Shown in pieces: positions 25,901 through 33,530 of a stretch of 64,000 nt of DNA (position 1 is its first letter; each line of letters starts with the position of its first letter). The position numbers were made by a program, and so were the translations under genes. The notes below the pieces were generated by a model. The model had not been told where the DNA came from. It ran no database searches and worked only from the letters and a program-made list of their open reading frames with translations. This stretch comes from Taeniopygia guttata (Eukaryota; Chordata; Aves; Passeriformes; Estrildidae), in assembly GCF_048771995.1 (NCBI RefSeq), contig NC_133043.1, positions 9,256,501 through 9,320,500 of the forward strand, in the 5' to 3' direction.

Positions 25901-27403
25901 GGGTGGGTGAGAATCTGTTTTTGGGAATCCTGTACATAAAGCTTCTGGAATTGCTGCTTGGAACCTGGTTGTCTTTCCCCGTTTTCAGCATCAAATTCTA
26001 TGTAATATTGGTAAGCAAGGAGGAGGGACAGGCTCATGGGATGGAAGTGGCACGGGGCATATGGATTGTGGCAATCTCCTTGTGTTCCAGCTGCATGTCT
26101 GCAAAGTGCTTGTCATTCTTCAGTTTTAAACTGTCCACTTTCATAACTCCCTCTGAAATTCTTACTCAGAAAGCAGTCTGGAAGGACAGTTTTTACTGAT
26201 AATTGCTCAACTCTGACATCTAGGAAGACTCTTCCAACAAGCCCCTGGAGATGAGGAGTGAGACTGTTTCACTCCTTTGCAAGACAGCAAAGATTTCCAG
26301 GACTGAGCAGCTGTTCCCTGTCTGCTGGGATTGTTCTCCTCCAGGTTTTGTGCCAGACAAGTTTCCCCATAAATAAACTGCTTATTTAGTCAGAGTTCTG
26401 CCGGTGCCAGGCGAGCATCTCTCTTTGGAACAGTCCCAGTGCAGATGGGTTGCAAACCAGCCCTGTTTATGTGGTTTCTAGGGCTTTATGTCACTGCTCT
26501 GGACTCAAAAGGATCAACGTGTCTCTAGCAGTTGGAGATAGTGGTTCAAGGCAGGGAATGACAGTAGGATTCTTGTGGAATAGTGGAAGCAAACTTTGGA
26601 GAGAGCTCAGGCTTGGGAAGCCCATTTCCTGCTGTGACCCACTAAGATCTGTGATTATAATCCTTTAATTCAACCTCATCCCTCCCCAGCCATTCCATCT
26701 GGAGATCCTGAAGCCCTCGTGGCAGCCTACCAAGTCTCCTTGTTGTTTGTGGAACCTCTTGCCCCTTTTTTTTGGGATCAGAGGGATGATGACAGGTCCA
26801 CGTTGCATTCACAGTGCTCCAGCACCCTGTGGTGTGGGTCAGGGAACACACCATGGGCCAGCACACAGAGCCTGGGGGAGGCCAGGGACACCCCGAGGGT
26901 GACACTGCCCATCTGTCCTGCCCAGGTGGTTGGTGTGAAGGATTCGAGGATGGGAGAAGAGATCTGTGCCTGCATCCGACTGCGGGCTGGGCAGGACTGC
27001 AGCGAGGAAGAGATCAAAGCTTTCTGCAAAGGGAAGGTGGGTTCCCAGTCCTCAGTTTCCTTCCAGACCAGTACACCCAGTGGCTGCTGGGGACTGGTGG
27101 ATGAAAGCCCATGGATTTAGAGCCCTGGGGAGCCAGCCCTGGCAGTGCCAGGCTGTTCCTTCGGGTTGTGTAGCCCTAACTTTTCTCTTCCCAGATCTCG
27201 CATTTCAAGATCCCACGTTATGTTGTGTTTGTGAGCCAGTACCCACTCACTGTCTCAGGCAAGGTAAGAGGGGCTGGGGCAGGGCAGGAACCCTGGCATT
27301 CTGTCCCAGCTCTCTCTGAGTCTCTCTCCCTGCTCTCTGCCCTCTGTTCCAGATTCAGAAATACAAGTTGAGGGAGCAGATGGAGAAGCACTTGCAGCTC
27401 TGA
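1969..27403 (+). CDS. ACSF2: Acyl-CoA synthetase family member 2 (3' twelve coding exons, 5' end missing)
   Basis: ACSF2 activates medium-chain fatty acids to acyl-CoA with ATP, in mitochondria. Coding exons: 1969-2087, 2305-2467, 2846-2941, 3845-3993, 4766-4857, 5908-5984, 24935-25042, 25150-25301, 25742-25883, 26926-27036, 27195-27263, 27353-27403 (stop TGA). They join in phase to 442 residues, against about 615 for the full human protein as I recall it; roughly the first 170 are off the left edge. ANL-superfamily motifs are present: the P-loop [12 protein letters not shown] split between exons 2 and 3, YGTTE in exon 7, WYKTGD across exons 8-9, the hinge and AMP-binding segment [16 protein letters not shown] in exon 9, and the catalytic lysine of SGKIQK across exons 11-12. 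Nothing is broken. The intron after 5984 is 19 kb and carries CHAD antisense. Identity rests on close similarity to remembered human ACSF2, including exon borders. Confidence 0.95.
4456..4698. repeat. GGATG/GGAAT-type tandem array in ACSF2 intron
   Basis: About 240 bp of imperfect tandem repeats built from GGGAT and GGAAT pentamers, with a higher-order block of the type GGGATGGAATGGGATGGATGG followed by ctcag, cttgg or ctcgg. It begins 68 bp before the acceptor of the ACSF2 exon at 4766. Three frames stay open across it, giving Trp/Met/Asp-rich conceptual peptides that are not genes. Confidence 0.9.
5985..9480. other. ACSF2 intron 6, left part
   Basis: About 3.5 kb of intronic sequence between the ACSF2 exon ending at 5984 and the probable 3' end of antisense CHAD. 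I see no exon, tandem repeat or clear mobile element. An AT-rich patch at about 7090-7260 looks like untranslated or regulatory sequence, but nothing in it supports a specific call. Confidence 0.5.
9499..9514 (-). terminator. CHAD: Possible CHAD polyadenylation signals (ATTAAA x2)
   Basis: On the minus strand two ATTAAA hexamers (9499-9504 and 9509-9514 on the plus numbering) lie about 720 bp beyond the CHAD stop codon. I saw no AATAAA on that strand between the stop and this point. ATTAAA is the commonest variant signal, so this is a plausible CHAD 3' end, but it is inferred from the hexamers alone. Confidence 0.3.
10231..15665 (-). CDS. CHAD: Chondroadherin, nested antisense in an ACSF2 intron
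   Basis: CHAD is a secreted leucine-rich repeat protein of cartilage matrix that binds collagen, integrin alpha2beta1 and heparan sulfate. Coding exons in transcript order: 15665-14886 (260 codons), 10658-10495, 10372-10231 (stop TAA). Splice sites are GT/AG and phases agree, giving 361 residues, close to the 359 I recall for human. Order: signal peptide 1-23, cysteine cap [10 protein letters not shown], about ten LRRs with LxxLxLxxN spacing, then the C-terminal cysteine cap starting NPWHCSC (C306, C308). The tail ends in the basic [11 protein letters not shown], equivalent to the known heparin-binding tail. The start was chosen because the next upstream in-frame ATG would put an unrelated leader before the signal peptide and lies close to the TATA box. 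The second intron (10373-10494) is about 120 bp; the first is 4.2 kb. The nested arrangement also occurs in human. Confidence 0.95.
11262..11506 (+). mobile_element. CR1 LINE 3' fragment
   Basis: A 3'-terminal fragment of an avian CR1 retrotransposon in plus orientation. It contains the diagnostic order: a run like gcattcaaggccaggttggac, then the words for gcaacctggtgt...ccttgcccatgtcaggggg, then gatctttaatgccccttcc, and the degenerate terminal repeat attctatcattctgtga at 11490-11506. No coding part remains. The left border is approximate. It sits in the first CHAD intron, in the same direction as ACSF2. Confidence 0.85.
13671..13716. repeat. 26-bp direct duplication, AT-rich
   Basis: The block aataaatacttaaatactga is present at 13671 and again at 13697, an exact 26-bp period, and is itself built from TACTGAA-like words. 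It is a short simple tandem duplication inside the CHAD/ACSF2 intron. Confidence 0.85.
15773..15780 (-). promoter_or_regulatory. CHAD: CHAD TATA box
   Basis: Minus-strand TATAAATA lies 108 bp upstream of the CHAD ATG at 15665. Transcription would start about 30 bp downstream, near 15745, giving a 5' leader of about 80 bp. A GA-repeat (about 15727-15740) falls inside that leader. A TATA-driven promoter without a CpG island fits a tissue-restricted matrix gene. An acceptor-like ttaattccag 8 bp before the ATG leaves open a noncoding first exon. Confidence 0.7.
15790..24260. other. ACSF2 intron 6, right part, upstream of CHAD
   Basis: About 8.5 kb between the CHAD promoter and an LTR fossil. No ORF here resembles a known protein, and I see no RNA gene or tandem array apart from short homopolymers such as the A-run at 17905. 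An AT-rich patch at about 18900-19030 could be regulatory, without specific support. CHAD enhancers would be expected here by position only. Confidence 0.5.
24261..24660 (+). mobile_element. Solo LTR fossil of an endogenous retrovirus
   Basis: About 400 bp with the organisation of a songbird-type LTR: an AT-rich promoter zone followed by a polyadenylation signal near 24585, and a 3' border rich in cattcagcc...tcattcttccc-like words ending near 24660. The opposite border is taken from a TG at 24261 and is approximate. No gag, pol or env sequence adjoins it, so it is a solo LTR. It looks old and degraded. Family is assigned from memory of passerine ERVK/ERVL LTRs. Confidence 0.6.
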
Positions 27404-27537
27404 GATTGGGAAGGCAGAGCAAAAACCAGGACAAATCAACTCCATTCCAGTCAGCTCTGAGTCTGGTTTGACCTGTGCCTTGGGCTATGCAAGGGAGACT
27501 TTCCCTCCCTGACATCAGGCTGATGGCACTTTTAGTC

Positions 27538-27543
27538 AATAAA
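27538..27543 (+). terminator. ACSF2: ACSF2 polyadenylation signal
   Basis: AATAAA lies 135 bp after the ACSF2 stop codon and is followed by a T-rich tract at 27556-27563. This implies a short 3' UTR ending near 27560. Confidence 0.85.
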
Positions 27544-27565
27544 ACAAAGTGCCTTTTTTTTCCAG

Positions 27566-28371
27566 TTGGGCTTGTTTCTTTGCCAACAGAAATACTGTGC
27601 TGTGAGGACGGGATGTTTATTTCTGGAATTCTGTGCAGTTACTGAAAGACCTTATGAAGGTTTGAAAATTTTGTGTGTCTCTGATCAGCTTGGCTGCAGC
27701 CCTTTCACAGGAGTTGAACATATGCTGGTGGGTATTTTATGGACACTCTTAAGTCCAAATGCCCTAGCCTGGCTTCCTATCCCATCCTTGGATGTTGTGA
27801 GACTCCTGGGTCATTTAGGAGTGACTGAACCCCTGAAATGAGGGCCAGGGATTTCAGAGAATGAGACTTTGCATTGGGGCTCTCTAGAACTGGCTGGAAA
27901 AGCTCATTCTGTTCCCACACCTCCCCCAGGTGTTTCCCAAAAAAAAAACCCTTCTCCAAGGTAGACACAGCTTTGTTTATTTTGTTGTTTTGGACAAGAC
28001 AGACAGTAAGGTTGTTGCAGAAATACCAAAATTCCTGTCCCAGAATTGGCAGTGTGAAGCAGAGCGTACCTGGGACAGCATTTTACGGGAGTTATTTGGT
28101 ACCTCCCAACCATGAAACACTCCTGTGAGAGGAGGGATGGCAGAGCTCCTCTGTGCCAGCAGAAGTGTCCCACGCCAGCTGCAATGTGGATAATGTTGTT
28201 GCCAACTCTCGCTGACCTCCCGCTGTCTCCCTCCTGCTTCCTTCCCGAGCAGAGCTGAGGCTGGGCCCCCTCCATGCTCGGCTTCCTCCGGTGGGTGGGG
28301 AGCAATGCAAGAGGAGAAAGAAGAAGTGTCAGCGAGGTCTCATCCTTCATCTCCCAGCTGGACTGTGGGCT
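27566..28371. other. ACSF2-RSAD1 intergenic region, left part
   Basis: No conserved coding exon is recognisable on either strand. A minus-strand AATAAA (plus TTTATT) near 27975 could end the minus-strand transcript proposed at 28372-29164. The rest is unremarkable single-copy-looking sequence. Confidence 0.45.
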
Positions 28372-29164
28372 CTACCCATGGAAGCAGACGGCGGGGCCAA
28401 GTCCCCTGTCCACGTCTGCACTCTGAAAGAACAAAACGTGGATGGTTTGTGTCAGTGTCGTTCCAGCAAGTTCCTCTCCTGTCCCCACACTGCTGTGGGG
28501 CTGGTTTCAGCACTGATCCTTCCTCATTTCACTCACGTCTCCTCCCTTCCCTGGTTACCCCTGTCACCCTCCTTCCCGAGGGAAGAACTGTTACCTGCAT
28601 GGCAGCAGCTGTTGTCAAGGACCTTGGGGACACAAAGAGCCTCTGTGATTGATGTCTAGGGAAGGACCCTTTACCTCCTTTTGCTTCCCACAGCACAAAC
28701 CCAGGTGCAGGGCAGGCCTGCAGTGAGTGGAGCTTCTGCTCCCCTCCCTGATCAGTACCTCCACCCTTGGCACAACCCCTGCCCTGCCCACGGGTGCCCC
28801 ATGTGCTCACTGTACCGGGGGGCAGTGGATAAGTAATGACAGTGACATCAGCTCTGGCTAGCGAGGACAGACACACTGCTAAGAAAACCAGTGGGTCCTG
28901 GTCACAGCCAGCACGGGGGGAACAGCCCCTGCCACCCCACTTCTGCTCCTGCTCTGGGAGTGGGGCAGCACCATCCGTGGGTGTGAGCTCTGGCAGAGCC
29001 TGCTCTGCCTTCCCCAGAGCATATCCAGCCCTCGGCAGCCTCCCGCAGCACCCCCTGCCCTTCCCAGCCCCTGAGATAACGCATCCCGGCTGTGAATACT
29101 CACGGAAGAGCAAAAGCTGTCCCTTTTGGCTGCCAGTGCAGTCTCCATGTGCGCAGTGCTCCAT
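28372..29164 (-). CDS. Candidate spliced short gene of unknown function (four small exons, 75 codons)
   Basis: I do not recognise this gene. Four minus-strand blocks can be joined with GT/AG borders and matching phase: 29164-29104, 28878-28811, 28642-28595 and 28422-28372 (stop TAG). The first ATG after a TATA box at 29206 would start MEHCAHGDC, and the product would be 75 residues with one mildly hydrophobic stretch around residues 17-30 (QLLLFPVCLSSLARA). Acceptors are reasonable, the last being especially pyrimidine-rich (ttttgttctttcag), and donors include GTGAGT and GTAACA. I know of no gene between ACSF2 and RSAD1 in mammals. It could equally be a noncoding divergent transcript of the RSAD1 promoter, and the short exons could be chance joins. 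Support is only splice logic plus the promoter. Confidence 0.2.
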
Positions 29165-29205
29165 GCTCGCTCAATGGCTTCTGCCCTGCCCGTGCCCGAG
29201 TCCCA

Positions 29206-29240
29206 CTCTTATAGCCCTCGCTGCCTGCTCGGAAACTCCC
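29206..29240 (-). promoter_or_regulatory. TATA box and kappaB-like site for a minus-strand transcript
   Basis: On the minus strand TATAAGAG (29213 to 29206) lies about 40 bp upstream of the ATG at 29164, and GGGAGTTTCC, a full match to the kappaB consensus GGGRNWYYCC, lies at 29240 to 29231. The spacing (site, about 18 bp, TATA, short leader, ATG) resembles compact inducible promoters. The RSAD1 start is about 600 bp away on the other strand. Confidence 0.4.
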
Positions 29241-29399
29241 CGGAGAGGGAAGGTTACAGCAGGGGTGGTTTACACCGAGCTACGCCTTTCTGGCCTGGAA
29301 ACGGGAATCTGCGGTCCCAGCCTTTGTCATGGGAATTTCAGAGCTCCTCGTGACTATTAACACAGACAACTACTAACGTCGGGGTTCGTCAGCTGCGGG

Positions 29400-29805
29400 T
29401 TTGCACAACCTGCAGTGGGGACAGTGGGGACAGCCCACCTTCCTCCGCCGAAACTCCGGAAAACCCTTCCCGGCCCCGAGGAGCAGCCAGGGAAGGATGC
29501 GGGGGCAGGTCCCAAACCCCGTTCGGACCGTGCGGCTGGGGAGGACACCGGGGGAGGACACCGGGGGAGGACACCGGGGGAGGACACCGGGGGAGGACAC
29601 CGGGGAAGGACACCGGGGGAGGGAGGACAGCGGCCCTGGCATCCGCGGCACCGGGAGAAGACGCTGACTGCGGCATTCCCAGCGCCGGGGGAGGCCGCTG
29701 AGCGCCGCATCCCTGCAGAGCCCCGCCGGCCGCGGGAGGCTTTGCCCCGGGCCCGCCCGGCTCGGAGCCCGCCCGGTGCGGGCGGAGCCACGGGGCCACG
29801 GGGCC
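29400..29805 (+). promoter_or_regulatory. RSAD1: RSAD1 CpG-island promoter
   Basis: A GC- and CpG-dense stretch running into the RSAD1 first coding exon. It contains the 13-bp array and no TATA box on the plus strand, typical of a housekeeping promoter. The transcription start cannot be placed from sequence alone. Confidence 0.6.
29538..29620. repeat. 13-bp tandem repeat (AGGACACCGGGGG) x6
   Basis: Six consecutive copies begin at 29542, 29555, 29568, 29581, 29594 and 29607; the last carries an extra A replacing a G. The array lies in the CpG-rich promoter region about 190 bp upstream of the RSAD1 start codon. Confidence 0.9.
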
Positions 29806-32508
29806 ATGGCGGCGGCGGCGGGGACGCGGTGCTGCTCCCGGGGCCTGGCGGCAGCCGCGGCGGCGCTGCCCGGCGGGAGCGGCCCGGGACCAGTACCGGG
29901 GCCAGTACCGGGGCCGGTACCAGGAGCGGCCGCTCCCGCCACAGCCGCGCTCTACGTGCATGTGAGCGGGGACACGGGGGGACCCGCGGCTGTGAATGTG
30001 AATGTGCGGGGGCGCACGGGGAGTCACGGCTTTGCACACGTGGGGACACACGTGGGGACGCACTCGGGGTCCTGGGGTTGTACACCTTGAGGGACACGGG
30101 GCTGGCACGGGTGGGTGTGAATGTGGCTCCTTGGGGCTCGCACACACGTGGGGACGCACTCGGGGTCCTGGGGTTGTACACCCGGCACGGGTGGGTGTGA
30201 ATGTGGCTCCTTGGGGCTCGCACACACGTGGGGACATGTGGGACCCCGGGGTGTGCACATGGAGGAGAGCCCTGCCTTGTATGTGCCACGGGGCTGGCCT
30301 GAACTGAGGGACCTCCGAGACGTGCGCATGAAGGGTCACACCTGTGGGGCAGGTGGGGGGCACTGCTGCCCATGCACTGGGCTGGGGGTGAGGGCACGGC
30401 TGCCCCCCACACGCCCCATGCCCGCAGTGGCCCTACTGCCGCCAGCGCTGCTCCTACTGCCGCTTCAACACGTACGTGGTGCCGGCGGTGGACGAGGCGG
30501 CCGTGCGCGCCTGCCTGGTGCGGGAGGCGCAGGCCCTGCTCCGCCTCAGCCAGGTGCACAGGTGGGTGCCGGGGTGGGCTCCTGGGCCGTGCCGGGCCCT
30601 TCCGTGCCCACCTCAGGTTTCCCACCCTCTGCCCTACAGCGTCACCTCCGTCTTCTTCGGCGGGGGCACGCCCAGCCTGGCCAGCCCCAGCACTGTGGCG
30701 GCGGTGCTGGAGGCGGTGGCGGGCGCTGCCCACCTTCCCCCTGCTGCCGAGGTCACGCTGGAGGCCAACCCCAGCTCCACCAGCGCCTCTCGCCTTGCCG
30801 GCTTCAGGGCCGCTGGGGTGAACCGCATCTCCATCGGCGTCCAGGTGAGAGGGGCTGTCCCCGCCGCAGCCCCGCAGCCCCCCGAGCCCGCTGGCACCGT
30901 GCTCCCTCCGCAGGCGCTGGATGACGCCGAGCTGAGGCTGCTGGGCCGGGAGCACACGGCGGCGGAGGCGCAGAAGGCTGTGGAAGCTGCGCGGGGGCTC
31001 TTTCCTGGCCGAACCTCCATCGACCTCCTGTTTGGGCTGCCGGGACAGAGCCGGGATGCCTGGGCCCAGCGGCTGGAGGCGGCCCTGGGGCTCTGTGACC
31101 ACCACATCTCGCTGTACCAGCTGACGCTGGAGCGGGGCACGGCGCTGGCAGCACGGGTCAGGAGTGGGGCGCTGCCTGCACCCCCCCAGGACCTGCTGGC
31201 TGACATGTACCAGACTGCCCGCAGTGTGCTGGTCGCCTCTGGCTTCCGCCACTACGAGGTCTCCAATTTTGCACGGAAGGTGGGATGTCCCCCATGCTGT
31301 GTCCCCCAATGTCATGCTGGTCCCCCAGCAGGCTCAGCCCCTCCCCTCACCCCAGGGCTCTCCCACAGGGCGCCCTCAGCACCCACAACCTCTCCTACTG
31401 GCAGGGTGAGCAGTACATCGGTGTGGGGCCAGGTAAGGGGTGATGGAGGGCCAGTGAGGGGGGAGTGTGTGGCCATGTGCCTCGGGAACTCCTTTGTCCC
31501 CTGCCTGGCTGCTGCAGGGGCACATGGGCGCTTCGTGCCGCGGGCGGAGGGCGGCTGCAGCCGAGAAGCCCGTGTGCAGACCCTGGAGCCTGTCGCCTGG
31601 ATGCGGGAGGTGCAGAGCCAGGGACACGGCACCAGGAGTCGGGTGGTGCTGAGCCCGCTGGAGCAGTGAGTAGTGGGGTCCCTCACCGTGCCCCATCCCT
31701 GTCTGTGCTGCCTCGCAGCTCTCCGTGTCCCCACAGGCTGGAGGAGCTGCTCTCCCTAGCACTGCGCACGGATGAAGGCATCACACATGAGGTGAGGAGC
31801 CACCTGTGGGGACAGCCCACATCGATCCGATGCTAATCATGCTTTGGATTGAGTGGCACCTTAAAGCCCATCTTGTTCTACCTCCTGCCGTGGGCAGGGA
31901 TACCTTCCACTAGACCAGGTTGCTGTGAGCTGTGTCAAACATCGCCTTGAGCATTTCCAGGGATGTGCCATCCACAGCTTCTCAGGGCAGCCTGTGTCAG
32001 GGCCTCAGCTCCCTCACAGGAGAATTTCTTCCCAATATCTAATCCAAATCTGCCCTTTTCATCCATCCCTTTTCCCGTCACTCCATTCCCTTCTCCAAAG
32101 CCCCTCTTCAGTTCTCCTGCAGCCCCTTTGGGTAGTGGGATGCTGATGCCCCATCACTAACATCCTTCTCTCGCCCTGGGCTCACAGCGCTGGGGGCACT
32201 TCTCCCCCCAGCTCAGCCTGCAGGCTGTGTTCGGGCAGCCGGGGGAGGCTCGGGCACTGCAGCAGGAGGGCTGGCTCGTCCTGGACAGCGGGTGAGCCCC
32301 GGGGAGCTGCGGGCAGGGCCGGGGGTCTCCCTGGGGCAGCGGCTCTCACCAGCACCTCTTGCCCAGGGGCCTGCGGTGCACCTGGGCCGGCCTGGCCGTG
32401 CTGGACTCGCTGCTGCCCGACCTGCTCTGGCAGCTGCAGCGGCTGCTGGGCGCTCCGGCGGAGCGGAGGAGGGACTCCGGCAAAGGAACGAGCTGTGAGC
32501 GGCCCTAA
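29806..32508 (+). CDS. RSAD1: Radical S-adenosyl methionine domain-containing protein 1
   Basis: RSAD1 is the vertebrate relative of bacterial HemW, a radical-SAM protein thought to be a haem chaperone; the human protein is mitochondrial. Coding exons: 29806-29961, 30428-30561, 30640-30844, 30914-31279, 31369-31432, 31518-31665, 31737-31791, 32188-32291, 32367-32508 (stop TAA). Phases agree and give 457 residues, against about 442 in human. The 4Fe-4S motif CRQRCSYC (C56, C60, C63) has the CxxxCxxC spacing and is followed by FFGGGTPS near residue 102, which contacts SAM. The HemW-type region includes [21 protein letters not shown] and YEVSNFA, and the C-terminal part has LRTDEGIT. The N-terminus is Ala/Arg-rich, consistent with a mitochondrial leader, and holds a GPVP triple repeat. 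No breaks were seen. Intron 7 carries a CR1 fragment and intron 1 an 80-bp tandem repeat. Confidence 0.95.
30029..30246. repeat. 80-bp tandem repeat in RSAD1 intron 1
   Basis: A unit beginning ggcacgggtgggtgtgaatg is present at 30104 and again at 30184 (80-bp period), near-identical until 30239. A third, left-hand partial copy (cacgtggggac...gttgtacacc) covers about 30036-30086. The unit is GC-rich with CACGTG-like words. It lies wholly inside intron 1. Confidence 0.85.
31834..32145 (-). mobile_element. CR1 LINE fragment in RSAD1 intron 7
   Basis: Reverse-oriented CR1 3' end. Reading on the plus strand it starts with aatcatgctttggattgagtgg, then ctcctgccgtgggcaggga, taccttccactagaccaggt, catttccagggatgtgccatcc, and aatttcttcccaatatctaa, the usual order of inverted avian CR1 tails. 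It is noncoding, diverged, and fills most of the 396-bp intron between exons 7 and 8. Confidence 0.85.
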
Positions 32509-32523
32509 CGGATAATAATGGAT

Positions 32524-32529
32524 AATAAA
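32524..32529 (+). terminator. RSAD1: RSAD1 polyadenylation signal
   Basis: AATAAA lies 15 bp after the stop codon TAA at 32506-32508, giving an extremely short 3' UTR. A second AATAAA-containing stretch occurs at about 32568 (aaaataaattaag). Confidence 0.75.
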
Positions 32530-32755
32530 CTGAAACAGAGATTTTTTGGAGTTCACTTAAGTTAACAAAATAAATTAAGCATTTATATTCTAGCTTGTAG
32601 AGTTATGTCTTGAATTTTAACCTTTTACTTAAGAAACCTCTGCCAAGATAGAAAAGGGCATAAGAAAATGCCCGGCACCCCAATATCCCGTTGTGTCCGG
32701 GTATCCCGGTGCCAGGTGGTGTCCTGGATGCCGGTGTCCCGCCACCCTGAGTCCC

Positions 32756-33410
32756 GTGTTCCCGGTGTCCCGGAGCCCCAGCATTCCCGATATTCCAGTG
32801 TCCCGGAGCCCCAGCATTCCCAAAACCCCGGTGTCCCGGAGCCCCACCATTCCCGACATTCCGGTGTCCCGGAGCCCCAGATTCCCAAAATCCCGGTGTC
32901 GTGGAGCCCCAGCATTCCCGATATCCCGGTGTCGCGGAGCCCCAGCATTCCCGATATCCCGGTATCCCGGAGCCCCAGCATTCCCGATATCCCGGTGTCC
33001 CGGAGCCCCACCATTCCCGGTATCCCGGTGTCCCGGAGCCCCAGCATTCCCGACATTCCGGTATCCCGGAGCCCCACCATTCCCGGTATCCCGGTATCCC
33101 GGAGCCCCAGCATTCCCGATATTCCGGTGTCCCGGAGCCCCAGCATTCCCGATATTCCAGTGTCCCGGAGCCCCAGCATTCCCGATATCCCGGTGTCCCG
33201 GTGCCCCAGCATTCCCGATATTCCGGTGTCCCGGAGCCCCAGCATTCCCGATATTCCGGTATCCCGGAGCCCCAGCATTCCCGATATCCCGGTGTCCCGG
33301 TGTCCCAGCATTCCCGATATCCCGGTGTCCCGGAGCCCCAGCATTCCCGATATCCCGGTGTCCCGGTGTCCCACCATTCCCGACATTCCGGTGTCCCGTT
33401 GTCCCGTGTC
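32756..33410. repeat. 33-bp minisatellite, about 20 copies, upstream of MYCBPAP
   Basis: Tandem units with the order cccggagccccagcattccc followed by gatatcccggtgt, 33 bp each, about 20 copies with point variants (gatatt, gacatt, ggtatc, caccatt). Because 33 is divisible by 3 and the unit lacks stops in any frame, all six frames stay open and encode 11-residue repeats such as SPSIPDIPVSR on the plus strand and GLRDTGISGML on the minus strand. The array ends about 120 bp before the MYCBPAP start codon. No coding role is supported. Confidence 0.95.
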
Positions 33411-33421
33411 CCAGCCGCGCG

Positions 33422-33530
33422 GCGCATGCGCACGGGGAGCGGTGCCGCGCCGCGCCAGCAGGGGGCGCTGCCCGGGCCTGTCGCGGCCCTATCGCGGCCT
33501 TGTCGCGACAGGCGGCGCCGCTGCCGGGAC
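33422..33530 (+). promoter_or_regulatory. MYCBPAP: MYCBPAP promoter block: NRF1-like, CTCF-like and phased TCGCG sites
   Basis: Between the minisatellite and the ATG at 33531 lie GCGCATGCGCA at 33422-33432, matching the NRF1 palindrome; CCAGCAGGGGGCGCTG at 33455-33470, matching the CTCF core; and three TCGCG words at 33481, 33492 and 33503, exactly 11 bp apart, the last inside the palindrome TGTCGCGACA (33501-33510). The block is CpG-dense and TATA-less. Factor names rest on consensus matches only. Confidence 0.6.

Noticed and set aside
29538-29620. Regular GC-rich repeats considered as a CRISPR-like array
   Set aside because: The units are contiguous 13-bp copies without spacers, in a vertebrate promoter.
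29357-31315. 652-codon minus-strand ORF
   Set aside because: It runs antisense through RSAD1 exons, introns and the CpG island. Its low stop density comes from high GC, and the peptide is Pro/Arg/His-rich low complexity.
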